Shown here in pieces: positions 34,130 to 44,681 of a stretch of DNA of 64,000 nucleotides. The DNA lies in the NCBI RefSeq assembly GCF_013033355.1, contig NZ_WQDY01000003.1, positions 1 to 64,000 of the forward strand, written 5' to 3'. The position numbers and the translations under genes were made by a program. Numbering within the stretch: the stretch's first letter is position 1; each line of letters begins with the position of its first letter. The notes below the pieces were generated by a model. The model was given only the letters and a program-made list of their open reading frames with translations, searched no databases and was not told the DNA's origin. The DNA is from Ruegeria lacuscaerulensis. GTDB lineage: Bacteria; Pseudomonadota; Alphaproteobacteria; Rhodobacterales; Rhodobacteraceae.

Positions 34130-35337
34130 CCCGCGCGTTTCTGGTCGTGATGGACTCGGTCGGTATCGGTGGCGCGCCGGATGCGGATCACTTTTTCAAC
34201 GGCGATCGGCCCGATACCGGGGCCAACACGCTGGCACACATCGCGCAGGCCTGCGCCGAGGGGCGGGCCGAGGATGGGCGCTCGGGCCCGCTGCATTTGC
34301 CTCATCTGGATGCGTTGGGGCTGGGGGCGGCGACCCGTTTGGCCTCGGGCGCAGACACGCCGGGGCTGCGGGCGGAACCGACCGGCCTGTGGGGCTGCGC
34401 GCGGGAACATTCGCCGGGTAAGGACACGCCCTCGGGCCATTGGGAACTGGCCGGGCTGCCGGTGCCTTGGGACTGGCACTATTTCCCGGATACGCAGCCA
34501 GCCTTTCCCGCCGACCTCAGCCGGGCCGCCGCCGAGGCTGCAGGAACCGACGGCATATTGGGCAATTGCCACGCCTCGGGTACGGCTATCATTGCAGACC
34601 TGGGCGCCGAACATCTGCGCACCGGCTGGCCGATCTGCTATACCTCGGCTGACAGCGTGTTCCAGATCGCCGCGCATGAGGAGCATTTCGGCCTAGACCG
34701 ATTGCTGGAAATGTGCCGAACTCTGGCCCCGCGCTTGCACGAGATGAAAGTGGGCCGGGTCATCGCGCGACCATTCGTGGGAACGCCGGAACAGGGCTTC
34801 ACCCGCACCACCAACCGCAAGGATTTCGCCATCCTGCCGCCTGCGCCGGTTCTGACCAACTGGGCGCAGGATTCCGGGCGGCGCGTGCATGCGGTCGGCA
34901 AGATCGGTGATATCTTCTCGATGCAGGGGATCGACACGCTGCGCAAAGGCTCGGACGCCGAGCTAATGCGTCACCTCTCCGATCTGGTCGATGAGGCGGA
35001 AGAGGGCAGCCTGATCTTCGCCAATTTCGTGGAGTTCGACAGCCTGTACGGCCACCGCCGCGACATCAGCGGCTATGCCCGCGCGTTGGAATGGTTTGAC
35101 CGTGAAATCGGCGCAATCATCGCCCGTCTGCGGCCTGGAGACTTGATGCTGCTGACCGCCGACCACGGCAATGACCCCAGCTGGATCGGCACCGACCATA
35201 CGCGCGAACAGGTGCCCGTTCTGATCGCCGGGCGAGGCGCGGGCCAGGTCGGCGCAGTGAATTTCACCGATATTGCGGCTAGCATCGCACACCACCTGAA
35301 CATCCCGGCGCAGGGGCCGGGGCGGAGTTTTCTATGA
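34126..35337 (+). CDS. deoB: Phosphopentomutase
   Basis: Converts (deoxy)ribose-1-phosphate to the 5-phosphate. 403 aa. Alkaline-phosphatase-fold metal ligands are visible: Asp10 in VVMDSVGIGG, and near the C-terminus LTADHGNDPSW and GTDHTREQVPVL. The cap domain lies between. It overlaps deoA and add by four bases each (ATGA), so the operon is translationally coupled. No deoC is in this window, so the aldolase step must be encoded elsewhere or the pentose phosphate is used for recharging bases. Confidence 0.97.
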   Translation: MTRAFLVVMDSVGIGGAPDADHFFNGDRPDTGANTLAHIAQACAEGRAEDGRSGPLHLPHLDALGLGAATRLASGADTPGLRAEPTGLWGCAREHSPGKDTPSGHWELAGLPVPWDWHYFPDTQPAFPADLSRAAAEAAGTDGILGNCHASGTAIIADLGAEHLRTGWPICYTSADSVFQIAAHEEHFGLDRLLEMCRTLAPRLHEMKVGRVIARPFVGTPEQGFTRTTNRKDFAILPPAPVLTNWAQDSGRRVHAVGKIGDIFSMQGIDTLRKGSDAELMRHLSDLVDEAEEGSLIFANFVEFDSLYGHRRDISGYARALEWFDREIGAIIARLRPGDLMLLTADHGNDPSWIGTDHTREQVPVLIAGRGAGQVGAVNFTDIAASIAHHLNIPAQGPGRSFL

Positions 35338-36320
35338 GCGTCGCAGACCTTCCCAAAATCGAATTGCACCTGCACCACGAAGGCGCGGCCCCGCCCGCCT
35401 TTATCCGGCAGTTGGCCCATGAAAAGCGCATCGACCTGAGCGGGATTTTCAAACCCGACGGCAGCTATGATTTCCGCGATTTCGCCCATTTCCTCAGCGT
35501 GTATGAGGCCGCCTGCGAAGTGCTGAAATCGCCCGAGGATTTCCGCCGCCTGACACTGGCCATCCTCGAAGAAAGCGCGGCGAACGGAGTGGTTTATTCG
35601 GAAACCTTCCTCAGCCCCGATTTCTGCGGCGGCGGAGACCTGCACGCCTGGCGCGACTACCTGACCGCCATTCAGGACGCGGCGGATGAGGCCGAGCGCA
35701 AATACGACATCACCCTGCGTGGGGTCGTGACCTGTGTGCGCCATTTCGGTCCTGAAAAAGCAAAGCTCAGCGCCCATTGTGCAGCGGAAACCGCTGGTGA
35801 TTGGATCACCGGCTTTGGCATGGGCGGGAACGAGGCTATGGGAGCTCAGGGGGACTATAAGTGGTCCTTTGACTGCGCCCGCGAGGCTGGTCTGCGCCTG
35901 ACCACGCATGCCGGAGAGTTTGGTGGCCCCGAAAGCGTGCGTGATGCTATTCGAGACTTGCGTGTGGAACGTGTGGGCCACGGCGTGCGCGCCGCCGAAG
36001 ACCCAGACCTGATCCGCGAGATTGTGGACCGCGACATCACGCTTGAGGTCTGCCCCGGCTCGAACGTGGTGCTGGGGCTATACCCGGATTTCGCGGCGCA
36101 TCCGATTGCCAAATTGCGCGATGCGGGTGTGAAGGTCACAATTTCCACGGACGATCCGCCGTTTTTCCACACCACAATGCGGCGTGAATATGAGATGTTG
36201 AGCAAGGCGTTCGGCTGGGATGTTGAAGTTTTTGCCGCGCTGAACGAAACCGCACTGAACGCGGCTTTTTGCGATGAAGAGACCCGCGCGCGGGTCAAGA
36301 CAAGACTGGAGAGAACATGA
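35334..36320 (+). CDS. add: Adenosine deaminase
   Basis: Deaminates adenosine and deoxyadenosine to inosine forms. 328 aa. Zinc ligands His12 and His14 in ELHLHHEGA, the substrate-contact [11 protein letters not shown], catalytic ERVGHGVRA and STDDPPFF motifs appear in proper order. Some family members act instead on adenine or other aminopurines, but the context of nucleoside salvage favours adenosine. Four-base overlaps with deoB and upp. Confidence 0.92.
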   Translation: MSVADLPKIELHLHHEGAAPPAFIRQLAHEKRIDLSGIFKPDGSYDFRDFAHFLSVYEAACEVLKSPEDFRRLTLAILEESAANGVVYSETFLSPDFCGGGDLHAWRDYLTAIQDAADEAERKYDITLRGVVTCVRHFGPEKAKLSAHCAAETAGDWITGFGMGGNEAMGAQGDYKWSFDCAREAGLRLTTHAGEFGGPESVRDAIRDLRVERVGHGVRAAEDPDLIREIVDRDITLEVCPGSNVVLGLYPDFAAHPIAKLRDAGVKVTISTDDPPFFHTTMRREYEMLSKAFGWDVEVFAALNETALNAAFCDEETRARVKTRLERT

Positions 36321-36949
36321 GCGAACACCTGACCGTCGTTGACCACCCGCTGGTGCAGCACAAACTAACGCTCATGCGGGACAAGGGCACCTCGACCGCC
36401 AGCTTCAGGCAGTTGCTGCGCGAGATCACTCAGCTGCTTGCCTATGAGGTCACGCGTGAGATGCCGCTGACCACCCGCCATATCGAAACTCCGATGGAGG
36501 AGATGGACGCCCCCATCCTGGCTGGTAAGAAGCTGGCGCTGGTGTCGATCCTGCGGGCCGGAAACGGGATGCTGGATGGGGTGCTGGAGCTGGTGCCCTC
36601 GGCCCGCGTGGGTTTTGTCGGCCTCTACCGCGATGAGGAAACGCTGAAACCCGTTCAGTACTATTTCAAAGCGCCCGAGGGGCTGAAAGACCGTCTGGTC
36701 ATCGCGGTTGATCCGATGCTGGCCACCGGTAACAGTTCGGCCGCGGCGATTGATCTGCTGAAAGAGGCGGGTGCCACCGATATCCGATTCCTGTGCCTGC
36801 TGGCTGCCCCCGAAGGCGTTGCGCGGATGAAAGAGGCGCATCCGGACGTGCACATCGTAACGGCGTCACTGGACCGAGAGCTGAATTCAAAAGGCTATAT
36901 CATGCCCGGCCTCGGCGACGCGGGCGACCGTATGTTCGGCACCAAGTAA
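36317..36949 (+). CDS. upp: Uracil phosphoribosyltransferase
   Basis: Makes UMP from uracil and PRPP, closing the pyrimidine salvage route opened by cdd and deoA. 210 aa. The PRPP loop [17 protein letters not shown] and the uracil-binding C-terminal [16 protein letters not shown] are conserved. It is the last gene of the operon, overlapping add by four bases and ending six bases from the convergent next gene, with no room for a separate terminator. Confidence 0.96.
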   Translation: MSEHLTVVDHPLVQHKLTLMRDKGTSTASFRQLLREITQLLAYEVTREMPLTTRHIETPMEEMDAPILAGKKLALVSILRAGNGMLDGVLELVPSARVGFVGLYRDEETLKPVQYYFKAPEGLKDRLVIAVDPMLATGNSSAAAIDLLKEAGATDIRFLCLLAAPEGVARMKEAHPDVHIVTASLDRELNSKGYIMPGLGDAGDRMFGTK

Positions 36950-36955
36950 GTCGGA

Positions 36956-37969
36956 TCATCCGCCGCAGATATTCTGCAGCCGGACCCAATCGCGGTCCGG
37001 CAGGACCTGCTGTTGGGGACGGCCTGCCATTGGGTCAGCCTCGATCAGGCCCAACACCGTCTCACCGGTTACATCCTTGGCATAGGCAAAAGGTGTCGAG
37101 GGCAGAGCGGCTTGGGCAAAGACCTCCAGCAGGTCATCATCCGGCAGGGAAGGGCGGGGCTCTGACAGGACCTCTTCGGTATAGGCATCCACGATGTCGG
37201 GCGTCAGTTCGCCGGTTGTCAGCAGTCTAAAGGCAGTGCCCGCTCCGGTGCGGTTCAGCAGATCCTCAAGCGGATCCTGTGCCTGCATTCGTGCGCGTTC
37301 TGCAATGATGTACCCGGCGGCAACCGAGGGGTCCTCGTGATCTTCGACTAGCGCCCGGTTTAACAACACGATCCCGCCCGGCAGGCTGAGACTGCTTTGC
37401 ACGCCCGCCGGAAGGATGACGACTTCGCGTACACCTGTGCGTGCGGCCAGTTGATCTAACGCCTCTTGCGCATCTTCGGACGCGCAGGCCCGCCCGGATA
37501 CGCGCTCGATCCGGTCAAGGATTGCACCACCGATATCTTGCCGTTTGATCTCGGGAACAACCGAGACCACGTGGTTCTGAAGCGCAAACGGAACCCAAAG
37601 CAAAAGCAAGGCCAGAACAGCGACAATGACACCCGCAACGCTGAGCCACCGCAAACGCCCGGGATGCGGGCGCGCGCGGTCGATGGCGCGTTGCAAACGG
37701 TCTATCGCCTCGATCATTGTGGTTTCGGTTTCTTCCAGCTCCAGCGTCTCGTCCGGGTCGCCATCGGGGTTGAAGACCGCCGGATAACCACCCGGATTCT
37801 GCCGTTCCAGCGCCGCCAGGGACCAATGTGTCAGCGCCTTGTCATTGAAATCCGAGATCGTCAGTGTGGCTTCGCCGATGGAAACCACGACCTCGCGCCG
37901 TTGAACGTCGGGCGAAGGACGCCACAGACCGGTGGCCTCGATCCGTTGGTACTGTTTCAGGGCCGTCAT
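36956..37969 (-). CDS. Membrane-anchored, degenerate M48-peptidase-like protein
   Basis: 337 aa. A cytoplasmic N-terminal part (about 1-105) is followed by one membrane segment at about 109-130 and a periplasmic domain. Within it, LPGGIVLLNRALVEDHEDPS and the following helix look like the region of M48 (Oma1/BepA-like) proteases that comes just before HExxH, but the helix reads YIIAERARM, so both zinc His residues are absent and a catalytic role is unlikely. Homology is inferred by pattern only. ATG at 37967-37969 is preferred to the GTG just upstream. Not in an obvious operon. Confidence 0.65.
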   Translation of the reverse strand: MTALKQYQRIEATGLWRPSPDVQRREVVVSIGEATLTISDFNDKALTHWSLAALERQNPGGYPAVFNPDGDPDETLELEETETTMIEAIDRLQRAIDRARPHPGRLRWLSVAGVIVAVLALLLLWVPFALQNHVVSVVPEIKRQDIGGAILDRIERVSGRACASEDAQEALDQLAARTGVREVVILPAGVQSSLSLPGGIVLLNRALVEDHEDPSVAAGYIIAERARMQAQDPLEDLLNRTGAGTAFRLLTTGELTPDIVDAYTEEVLSEPRPSLPDDDLLEVFAQAALPSTPFAYAKDVTGETVLGLIEADPMAGRPQQQVLPDRDWVRLQNICGG

Positions 37970-38117
37970 CACGGTGAGAACTGCTCATTATTGATTGAGG
38001 TCAGTTTAGCACGCAAAAATCCAGTGGCGCAAACCTGTTGCGCCTGGTTCTGTAAATGTGCTGGATGGTGCAGGGCCTTGGGGGCAAGGCTTTATTGGTT
38101 TAACAACAAGGCATACC

Positions 38118-39053
38118 ATGTCGCCCGACACGCAGACCTCACCGATCTTGGCCTCGATCCTGATGATAAGCTCGATGGCGATCATTGGGGTGGTGGATAA
38201 TGTTGTGATCTTGTTGGCCGAGACGATCGGCCTTTGGCAGTTCCACCTAAGCCGCGCCGCGTTGATGCTGCCGTTGATCGTAGGATTGTCGCTATTGGGT
38301 TTCGGGAAGTTGCGCCCAAATCGTCTGGGGCCTGTGATGTTGCGCAGTGTGCTGATCACGTTGGCGATGTTGTTCTATTTTGGCGCGTTGGCCCTGATGC
38401 CCATTGCACAGGCCTTGGCGGGGCTGTTTACCTCGCCGATCTTTGTGCTTCTGATATCGACGCTGGCGCTGGGGCAAAAGATCGGGCCCTGGCGTATTTT
38501 CGCTGTTTTTCTGGGGTTCACCGGCATTCTATGCGTGCTGCAACCGAACCCGTATGAGTTCGATGTAAAGACGCTGCTACCTGTCGCCGGGGGGCTGTTC
38601 TATGCGCTGAGCGCTGTCATCACGCGCAGTCACTGCGCAGGGGAAAGCACGGTCGCTCTTTTAGCGGCCATGGTCGTCACTTTGGGGTTGGCGGGGGCAA
38701 CGGGTGTGATCGCCTTGACGGTGTTTCCGCTGGCATCGCCCGAGGGGCCGGATGGGTTCGTCACACGCGGATGGGTTTGGCAGATTCAACCGGCAATCCC
38801 CTGGATCGTCGTTCAGGCCGTTGGATCGACAATCGCCGTTTTCATGCTGATCAAAGCCTATCAGATCGGAGAGCCGTCCTATGTCGCGGTATTCGAATAC
38901 TCGGTCATGATTTTTGGCCCCCTGTTCGCCTGGCTTGCCTTCGGCCAGTCGGTCGGCGTCATGCAGATCGCAGGGATTGTCCTGATCGCGACGGCGGGCG
39001 CCGTATTGGGCTGGAGAGCCGGGCGCACATCCCCCGAGAACGCCATCGCATGA
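38118..39053 (+). CDS. EamA/DMT-family transporter
   Basis: Inner-membrane protein of the drug/metabolite transporter superfamily, 311 aa, with ten hydrophobic segments in two EamA repeats. The first repeat shows FHLSRAALMLPLIV and FTSPIFVLLISTLALGQ, the second PSYVAVFEYSVMIFGPLFAWLAFGQ. Substrate unknown. The ATG at 38118 has AAGG upstream and matches relatives; the frame open before it is not supported. The stop overlaps the sulfotransferase start (ATGA). Confidence 0.87.
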   Translation: MSPDTQTSPILASILMISSMAIIGVVDNVVILLAETIGLWQFHLSRAALMLPLIVGLSLLGFGKLRPNRLGPVMLRSVLITLAMLFYFGALALMPIAQALAGLFTSPIFVLLISTLALGQKIGPWRIFAVFLGFTGILCVLQPNPYEFDVKTLLPVAGGLFYALSAVITRSHCAGESTVALLAAMVVTLGLAGATGVIALTVFPLASPEGPDGFVTRGWVWQIQPAIPWIVVQAVGSTIAVFMLIKAYQIGEPSYVAVFEYSVMIFGPLFAWLAFGQSVGVMQIAGIVLIATAGAVLGWRAGRTSPENAIA

Positions 39054-39709
39054 TCATTTCCAGGGGTCGGCGATACGTGTTTGTTCATATCCCCAAAAGC
39101 GGAGGGACATCGCTGTCTTTGGCTTTGGAAGACCGGGCTATGAAAGATGACATCCTTGTGGGCGATACACCCAAGGCGCTGCGACGCCGCAAGCGGTTAA
39201 AGGCGATGACGGGCGCAGAACGTCTCAGGAAACACGGCGTTTTGTCTGATATCGACGGGATAGTATCTGCGGACGAACTTCGGTCGATGTTCACCTTCAC
39301 TCTGGTTCGGAATCCTTGGGACCGGATGGTCAGCTACTATCACTGGTTAAGGGATCAAACCTTCGAACACCCGGCAGTCGGCCTGGCCCGCAAACTGCCG
39401 TTCACAGAGTTCGTTCTGCACGCTGATACAGCGCAGTCTTGCGCAGCCAACCCGGCACGACGCTATATGACTCTGGCGAACGGCGTCGAGCACTGCAGCG
39501 CGTATATCCGTTTGGAACAGTTCGAGAAAGACGCCGAGCCTTTGTTCGAACATCTCGGGTTTAGGCTGTCGCTGCCACAATCGAACCGTTCAGACCGTGT
39601 GGCAGATTACCGAGGTTATTTCACGCCAAAGACGCGCGCCGCTGTTGCTGCGACGTGTGCCGAAGATATCGAAAGGTTCGGCTACGGCTTTGATGATTTC
39701 GGGATATGA
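39050..39709 (+). CDS. Sulfotransferase family protein
   Basis: 219 aa, transfers a sulfuryl group from PAPS to an unknown acceptor, perhaps a polysaccharide or lipid. The 5'-phosphosulfate loop HIPKSGGTS (13-21) and the 3'-phosphate site RNPWDRMVS (87-95) are clear; this is the short, carbohydrate-type (sulfotransfer_2-like) class. It is translationally coupled to the preceding EamA gene by a four-base overlap. A frame open far upstream overlaps that gene and is rejected as start. Confidence 0.88.
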   Translation: MIISRGRRYVFVHIPKSGGTSLSLALEDRAMKDDILVGDTPKALRRRKRLKAMTGAERLRKHGVLSDIDGIVSADELRSMFTFTLVRNPWDRMVSYYHWLRDQTFEHPAVGLARKLPFTEFVLHADTAQSCAANPARRYMTLANGVEHCSAYIRLEQFEKDAEPLFEHLGFRLSLPQSNRSDRVADYRGYFTPKTRAAVAATCAEDIERFGYGFDDFGI

Positions 39710-39756
39710 TCACGGGTTGATTTGACGTCAACATTGCGCCAACCCGCAGACAGGAA

Positions 39757-39785
39757 AACTGGCGCATGCAGAACATGCGCCAGTT
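39757..39785. terminator. Bidirectional terminator
   Basis: Twelve-pair stem AACTGGCGCATG / CATGCGCCAGTT with a five-base loop, followed by TTTTTTA on the plus strand and preceded by AAAA. It lies between the convergent sulfotransferase and fadJ-type genes and can end both. Confidence 0.88.
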
Positions 39786-39792
39786 TTTTAGT

Positions 39793-41994
39793 TCAGGCTG
39801 CTTTCGCTTCGGGGTCGAAGCGGCCGTAGAAGGTCTGGCCTTTCTCGGCCATCTCGCGCAGCAGCGGCGGGCAGGCGAACCGATCGCCATATTTCGCCGT
39901 CAGTTGGTCGCAACGCTCGGCCGCATAAGGTGCGCCGATGATGTCGACCCAGCTGAGCGGACCACCGGACCAGGGCGCAAAGCCCCAAGCCAGGATCGCG
40001 CCAACATCGGCCTCGCGGATGTCTTCCACTACGCCTTCTTCCAGCGCACGGACGGCTTCCAGAACCTGAGCGAACATCAGGCGTTCCTGAACTTCGATCA
40101 GATCGGGCTGGTCCTCGGCCAGCGGGAATTTGTCCTGCAGACCTTTCCAGTATCCCTGACGCTTGCCCTTTTCGTCATAGTCAAAGAAACCGGCCTTGGA
40201 CTTGCGGCCCAGACGCCCCTGTTCTTCCATCCAGAAGATCAGATCGTCGGCGCTGCTTGCCGGATAGGCATTGCCCATCGCGGCCTTGGTGGCGCGGGCG
40301 ATCTTGGCGCCCAGATCGATCGAGGTTTCATCGGTCAGGGTAATTGGTCCCACCGGGAAGCCCAGCTGACGTGCGGCGTTGTCGACCAGCACGGGGCTGA
40401 CACCTTCGGTCACCATACGGGCGCCTTCGTTCAGGTAGGGGATGATGCAACGGTTGCAGTAGAAGAACCGCGCGTCGTTGACCACGATGGGCGTTTTGCG
40501 GATCTGGCGCACATAATCCAGCGCTTTGGCAACCGCACGATCACCAGTTTCCTTGCCCTTAATGATCTCGACCAGCAGCATCTTCTCGACCGGCGAAAAG
40601 AAGTGGATACCAATGAACTGATCAGGGCGCACGCTGGCCTTGGCCAGATCGGTGATCGGCAGGGTCGATGTGTTCGAGGCAAAGATGCAGTCGTCCGAGA
40701 TAATCGCCTCGACCTTTTTGGTCATGTCGGCTTTGACGGCGGGGTCTTCGAACACGGCTTCGATGATCAGGTCACAGCCTTTCAACTTTTCCAGATCAGG
40801 TGTTGGAGTGATCAGGCCCAGCATGACGTCTTTCTTGTCTTCTGAGATCTTCCCCCGCTTGACCGACTTGTCCAGATAGGTCTCGGAATATGCTTTCCCT
40901 TTGTCCGCGGCGGCCTGATCGCGGTCAATCAGGACAACCTCCATACCGGCTTGGATCGAGACCAGCGCGATACCGGCCCCCATCATGCCTGCACCCAGAA
41001 CACCGACTTTCCTAACCGACTGATCGGGGATTCCGGCAGGGCGCACGGCGCCTTTGTCCAGCGCCTCTTTGTTCAGGAACAGCGAGCGGATCATTGCACC
41101 TGATGACGGGTTCATCAGCACAGTGGTGAACCAGCGAGCCTCGATCCGCAGGGCGGTGTCGAAATCGACCAGCGCGCCTTCATAAACCGCGCTCAGCAAA
41201 GCCTTGGCTGCCGGGTAAGCACCCTGAGTTTTGCCGTGCACCATCGCAGATGCACCGACGAAGTTCATGAAACCGGCTGGGTGGTAGGGGGCACCACCGG
41301 GCATCTTGTACCCTTTGGCGTCCCAAGGTTTGACCAGATCAGTCTCCTTGGCGTTCAAAACCCACTCTTTCGCGGCGGCCATGGGGTCGGCGGCGATCTC
41401 GTCAATATAGCCAGCACCTTTGGCTTTTTTGACGTCCAGCATCTTGCCTTCCAGCAACAGCGGAGCTGCAGCAATCGTACCCATCTTGCGGATCATGCGC
41501 GTGGTGCCGCCCGCACCGGGGAAGATGCCGACCATGATTTCCGGCAGGCCGTATTTGGCTTTGGGATCTTCACCAGCAAAGATGCGGTGAGTCGACAGGG
41601 GCAGTTCCATGCCGATCCCGGCGGCGGTGCCGGGCAGAACGGCTGCAATCGGCTTGCCTCCCTTCTTGGTTTTGAAGTCCATGCCCGCCAATTCAATCTT
41701 ACGCAGCAGGGCGTGAATTTTCATCGTGCCTTCGAACAGGCCCTTGGCGGGATCGTCACCGGCCTCTTCCTTCATGACGGCCAACAGGTTCAGGTCCATG
41801 CCGCCGGCAAAGGAACCCTTCTTGCCCGAGGTGATGATGATGCCTTTGATCTCGTCATCGGCCAGCGCCTGATCGATGCAGGCGTCCAGTTGCGTCAGTC
41901 CGTCAAAGGACATCACGTTCATTGATTTGCCGGGAACATCCCAGGTAATCGTGCCGACGCCGTCGGCGTCTTTGGTCAGGGTAAACTCGGTCAT
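39793..41994 (-). CDS. fadJ: Fatty-acid oxidation multifunctional enzyme (enoyl-CoA hydratase / 3-hydroxyacyl-CoA dehydrogenase)
   Basis: Carries two central beta-oxidation steps. 733 aa: crotonase domain (about 1-190, oxyanion region [12 protein letters not shown]), then the NAD-binding 3-hydroxyacyl-CoA dehydrogenase (about 325-500, [13 protein letters not shown]; catalytic His in [12 protein letters not shown]) and its C-terminal domains (about 505-700). Layout equals FadJ/FadB alpha subunits; FadJ versus FadB cannot be decided by eye. It is the last gene of a run fadA-cupin-fadJ with a four-base overlap to the cupin gene. Confidence 0.94.
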   Translation of the reverse strand: MTEFTLTKDADGVGTITWDVPGKSMNVMSFDGLTQLDACIDQALADDEIKGIIITSGKKGSFAGGMDLNLLAVMKEEAGDDPAKGLFEGTMKIHALLRKIELAGMDFKTKKGGKPIAAVLPGTAAGIGMELPLSTHRIFAGEDPKAKYGLPEIMVGIFPGAGGTTRMIRKMGTIAAAPLLLEGKMLDVKKAKGAGYIDEIAADPMAAAKEWVLNAKETDLVKPWDAKGYKMPGGAPYHPAGFMNFVGASAMVHGKTQGAYPAAKALLSAVYEGALVDFDTALRIEARWFTTVLMNPSSGAMIRSLFLNKEALDKGAVRPAGIPDQSVRKVGVLGAGMMGAGIALVSIQAGMEVVLIDRDQAAADKGKAYSETYLDKSVKRGKISEDKKDVMLGLITPTPDLEKLKGCDLIIEAVFEDPAVKADMTKKVEAIISDDCIFASNTSTLPITDLAKASVRPDQFIGIHFFSPVEKMLLVEIIKGKETGDRAVAKALDYVRQIRKTPIVVNDARFFYCNRCIIPYLNEGARMVTEGVSPVLVDNAARQLGFPVGPITLTDETSIDLGAKIARATKAAMGNAYPASSADDLIFWMEEQGRLGRKSKAGFFDYDEKGKRQGYWKGLQDKFPLAEDQPDLIEVQERLMFAQVLEAVRALEEGVVEDIREADVGAILAWGFAPWSGGPLSWVDIIGAPYAAERCDQLTAKYGDRFACPPLLREMAEKGQTFYGRFDPEAKAA

Positions 41995-42476
41995 CCGTCG
42001 TCTCCAATCTGGTCAGCCGTCAGCGGGCTGCCGTCTTTCCGGGTGAAGGATTCGCCATCTGCGTCGTCCTTCACCATCATGTCGATATCGCTATAAAAGC
42101 CGGTCTCGGTCGGGGTCCGCGTGCCCACCACCAGAAAGGTCGCGGGCGCATCGGTTTTGTTTACAAGGTGGTGGCCGTTGGGCTCACCTGCGGGCCAGGC
42201 CGCACAATCACCGGGCTGCATCTCATGCTCACCATCGTCGTCGATCAGGGTGCAGATGCCGGAAAGCACAATGGCGAACTCGTCCTGCTCCATGTGGTAG
42301 TGCCGCAGCGAGGACATCCCCGCAGGCTCCAACCGCACGATGTTGACCCCATATTGGGTCAGACCGCCCGCATCCCCCAGCCGCTGAACGAAACGACCTG
42401 CGGTCGCCTCGGCCAGCTTGCCAGGATAGGACGATCCCCCAATAAACGGGATCTGAGAGAGATCCAGCTTGGGCAT
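41991..42476 (-). CDS. Cupin-domain protein within the fad run
   Basis: 161 aa single cupin barrel. Motif 1 [17 protein letters not shown] gives the two His and Glu of a typical metal site, and motif 2 [18 protein letters not shown] supplies the third His. Function unknown. It lies between fadA (one-base overlap) and fadJ (four-base overlap), so it is transcribed with beta-oxidation genes; a role in that pathway is implied by place only. Confidence 0.85.
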   Translation of the reverse strand: MPKLDLSQIPFIGGSSYPGKLAEATAGRFVQRLGDAGGLTQYGVNIVRLEPAGMSSLRHYHMEQDEFAIVLSGICTLIDDDGEHEMQPGDCAAWPAGEPNGHHLVNKTDAPATFLVVGTRTPTETGFYSDIDMMVKDDADGESFTRKDGSPLTADQIGDDG

Positions 42477-43687
42477 CAGACCCGCTCGATGATGGTCGCG
42501 GCACCCATGCCCGACGCAATGCAGAGCGTGGCCAGACCGGTTTCTTTGTCCTGCCGCTCCAGCTCGTCCAACAGAGTACCGATGATCATCGCGCCAGTTG
42601 CACCCAGCGGGTGACCCATCGCAATCGAGCCGCCATTGACGTTAACCAGCTCTGGGTCCACATCAAATGCTTGCTGGAACCGCAACACGACCGAAGCGAA
42701 GGCTTCGTTCACTTCGAACAGGTCTAAATCCGAAATCTGCATGCCGTTGTCGGCCAAGATTTTCTGGGTCACCGGAACCGGGCCAGTCAGCATGATGGTC
42801 GGGTCCAAACCGATCTTGGCAGTGGCCTTGATCCGTGCGCGCGGTTTGATGCCGTGCTTTTCACCGAATTCCTTGTTGCCGATCAGAACGGCCGCAGCCC
42901 CGTCCACGATGCCCGAGCTGTTGCCCGCGTGGTGGATGTGGTTGATCTTTTCCAGGTGCGGGTATTTCAGCAGGGCGACTTTGTCGAAGCCCGGCATCTG
43001 CTCGCCCATCATCTGGAAGGCGGGGTTCAGGCCGCCGAGGCTCTGCATGTCGGTGCCGGGGCGCATGTATTCGTCATGGTCCAGAATGGTCAGGCCGTTG
43101 CGGTCTTTGACGGGGACAATCGACTTGGCAAAGCGGCCTTCTTCCCACGCCTGCGCGGCGCGGCGCTGCGACTCCATCGCCAGCTGGTCTGCCTGATCGC
43201 GGCTGAAGCCGTATTCGGTCGCGATGATGTCCGAGGAAATCCCCTGCGGCACGAAATACGTGTCCATCGCCAGCGACGGATCAACGGCAATCGCCGCACC
43301 GTCCGACCCCATGGCCACGCGGCCCATCATCTCGACGCCGCCGGCGATGTAGCCGTCACCGGCACCGCCTTTGATCTGGTTGGCGGCCAGGTTCACAGCT
43401 TCCATGCCCGAGGCGCAGAAGCGGTTGATGGCCAGACCGGGGATCGATTCATCCAAATCCGATGCCAGAACTGCAGAACGGGCCAGACAGCCGCCCTGTT
43501 CCATCACCTGCGTGACGTTGCCCCAGATCACGTCTTCAACGGCGTGGCCTTCCAGGTTGTTACGCTCTTTCATTGCGTTAAGGGCGACGGCGGACAGTCG
43601 CACCGAGGTTACCTCGTGCAGGCTGCCATCCTTGCGGCCCTTTCCGCGCGGTGTGCGCAGGGCGTCATAGATGTAAGCTTCGGTCAT
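42476..43687 (-). CDS. fadA: Acetyl-CoA C-acyltransferase (thiolase)
   Basis: Thiolytic cleavage of 3-ketoacyl-CoA, last step of beta-oxidation. 403 aa. Nucleophile Cys91 in [11 protein letters not shown], His in [15 protein letters not shown] and second Cys in [12 protein letters not shown] are all present. The pairing with fadJ argues for a degradative thiolase rather than PhaA. GGAGAG before the ATG. First gene of the fadA-cupin-fadJ transcription unit. Confidence 0.95.
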   Translation of the reverse strand: MTEAYIYDALRTPRGKGRKDGSLHEVTSVRLSAVALNAMKERNNLEGHAVEDVIWGNVTQVMEQGGCLARSAVLASDLDESIPGLAINRFCASGMEAVNLAANQIKGGAGDGYIAGGVEMMGRVAMGSDGAAIAVDPSLAMDTYFVPQGISSDIIATEYGFSRDQADQLAMESQRRAAQAWEEGRFAKSIVPVKDRNGLTILDHDEYMRPGTDMQSLGGLNPAFQMMGEQMPGFDKVALLKYPHLEKINHIHHAGNSSGIVDGAAAVLIGNKEFGEKHGIKPRARIKATAKIGLDPTIMLTGPVPVTQKILADNGMQISDLDLFEVNEAFASVVLRFQQAFDVDPELVNVNGGSIAMGHPLGATGAMIIGTLLDELERQDKETGLATLCIASGMGAATIIERV

Positions 43688-43697
43688 GATGCTCTCC

Positions 43698-44336
43698 TTA
43701 AGCTCGATCCGGCACTTGGCCGGGCATCAGGTCGTAGGGGTGTTGCCAACCCGGCTGTTCAGACAGCCGCGTCAGCCATTTGTCGATATTGGGCCATTCG
43801 GAACGGTCAAAACCGAAGGGCTCGGGGTAATACAGGTATCCGCAGCAGCTGAGATCGGCGTTAGTCACGCCGTCGCCCACGATCCAGTCGCGGCCATCCA
43901 GATGTGCGTTCAGAATTTGATAGGCCGACTTCAAACGGCCCTGATTAAAGGCAATGACGTCAGCATTCCGATGCTCTGCGGGAAGGAAATTCATCAAAAA
44001 TCGTGTCATTCCAGCTCCTGAGCTGAGCTTGTGATTGTCCCACAAAACCCAGCGCAGAACTTCGTACCGCTCAGCGTGAGAATTACCACCAAACTTTCCG
44101 GTCTTTTCGGTCACATACGCTTGAATGGCACCAGACTGGCTGGTGCTGAAATCACCGTCCACCAAGACGGGCGCTTCGCCCATCGCGTTGACATTCGCCC
44201 TGTATTCCGGTGTGCGGGTCTGGCCGTTAAAGAAATCAACTTCGATTGGCTCCCAGTCCAACCCGGACATCTCCAAAGCCAGCGCAGCCTTGTAAGAGTT
44301 TCCGCTGACGCTGAAACAGTGCAGTTTGATGGTCAT
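43698..44336 (-). CDS. Glutathione S-transferase family protein
   Basis: 212 aa with a thioredoxin-fold N-terminal domain (about 1-80; SVSGNSYKAALALEMSGLDWE and the cis-Pro motif EAPVLVDGDFSTSQSGAI) and an all-helical C-terminal domain (about 90-205). GSH-contact residues are as in bacterial GSTs with a Ser in the SGNS site. Substrate unknown. GGGAGG before the ATG. It precedes fadA by ten bases on the same strand, so it likely heads or joins that operon. Confidence 0.88.
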   Translation of the reverse strand: MTIKLHCFSVSGNSYKAALALEMSGLDWEPIEVDFFNGQTRTPEYRANVNAMGEAPVLVDGDFSTSQSGAIQAYVTEKTGKFGGNSHAERYEVLRWVLWDNHKLSSGAGMTRFLMNFLPAEHRNADVIAFNQGRLKSAYQILNAHLDGRDWIVGDGVTNADLSCCGYLYYPEPFGFDRSEWPNIDKWLTRLSEQPGWQHPYDLMPGQVPDRA

Positions 44337-44387
44337 CCTTAGCCTCCCTTGACGTATGCCCGACCGAGTGGTGCCGTTGGCTTTCGC

Positions 44388-44405
44388 CCGCCCTTTGTCG
44401 GGCGG
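44388..44405 (-). terminator. Hairpin downstream of the 70-aa gene
   Basis: Six-base stem CCGCCC / GGGCGG with a six-base loop, just after the stop of the small gene at 44416. T run is poor, so termination would be partial. Confidence 0.4.
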
Positions 44406-44415
44406 TCGCGGTTCT

Positions 44416-44628
44416 TTAACGTTTGCGCGCTTCGAGTTCCGAATTGAAGATACGCAAGCGGTGCGTCAGGTTCTCCTCGTGAATGACGCTGTTGAAGTTT
44501 TCAAACAGGAAAGACAGTGCTTCGCCTTCGTCCAGACCGGCCTCGCGGGAAAAGGCCCTGAGGCGGCGATATCCATCTTCGGTCATGGCAACCGGGAAAC
44601 GGCGGGTCAGTCGAAAACGTTTCGGCAT
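44416..44628 (-). CDS. Small basic protein of unknown function
   Basis: 70 aa, rich in Arg and Glu. RFPVAMTEDGYRRLRAFSREAG and DEGEALSFLFENF suggest a strand plus two helices, as in ribbon-helix-helix proteins, but I cannot assign it. AAGGATAG seven bases ahead of the ATG makes translation likely. It lies between the acyl-CoA dehydrogenase and the GST, set off by hairpins on both sides, so it probably has some independent expression. Confidence 0.68.
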   Translation of the reverse strand: MPKRFRLTRRFPVAMTEDGYRRLRAFSREAGLDEGEALSFLFENFNSVIHEENLTHRLRIFNSELEARKR

Positions 44629-44642
44629 GTCTATCCTTTCGA

Positions 44643-44677
44643 AAACCCGGCTGCGGGAACAGCCCCGCAGCCGGTTT
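44643..44677 (-). terminator. Rho-independent terminator after acyl-CoA dehydrogenase
   Basis: Fourteen-base near-perfect stem (AAACCGGCTGCGGG / CCCGCAGCCGGGTTT as read on the minus strand), followed by TTTTC. It lies five bases after the acyl-CoA dehydrogenase stop. Confidence 0.85.
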
Positions 44678-44681
44678 CAGA

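Noticed and set aside
39766..40845. 359-codon plus-strand frame antisense to the fadJ-type gene
   Set aside because: It begins in the terminator and mirrors a well-supported gene; no domain recognised.
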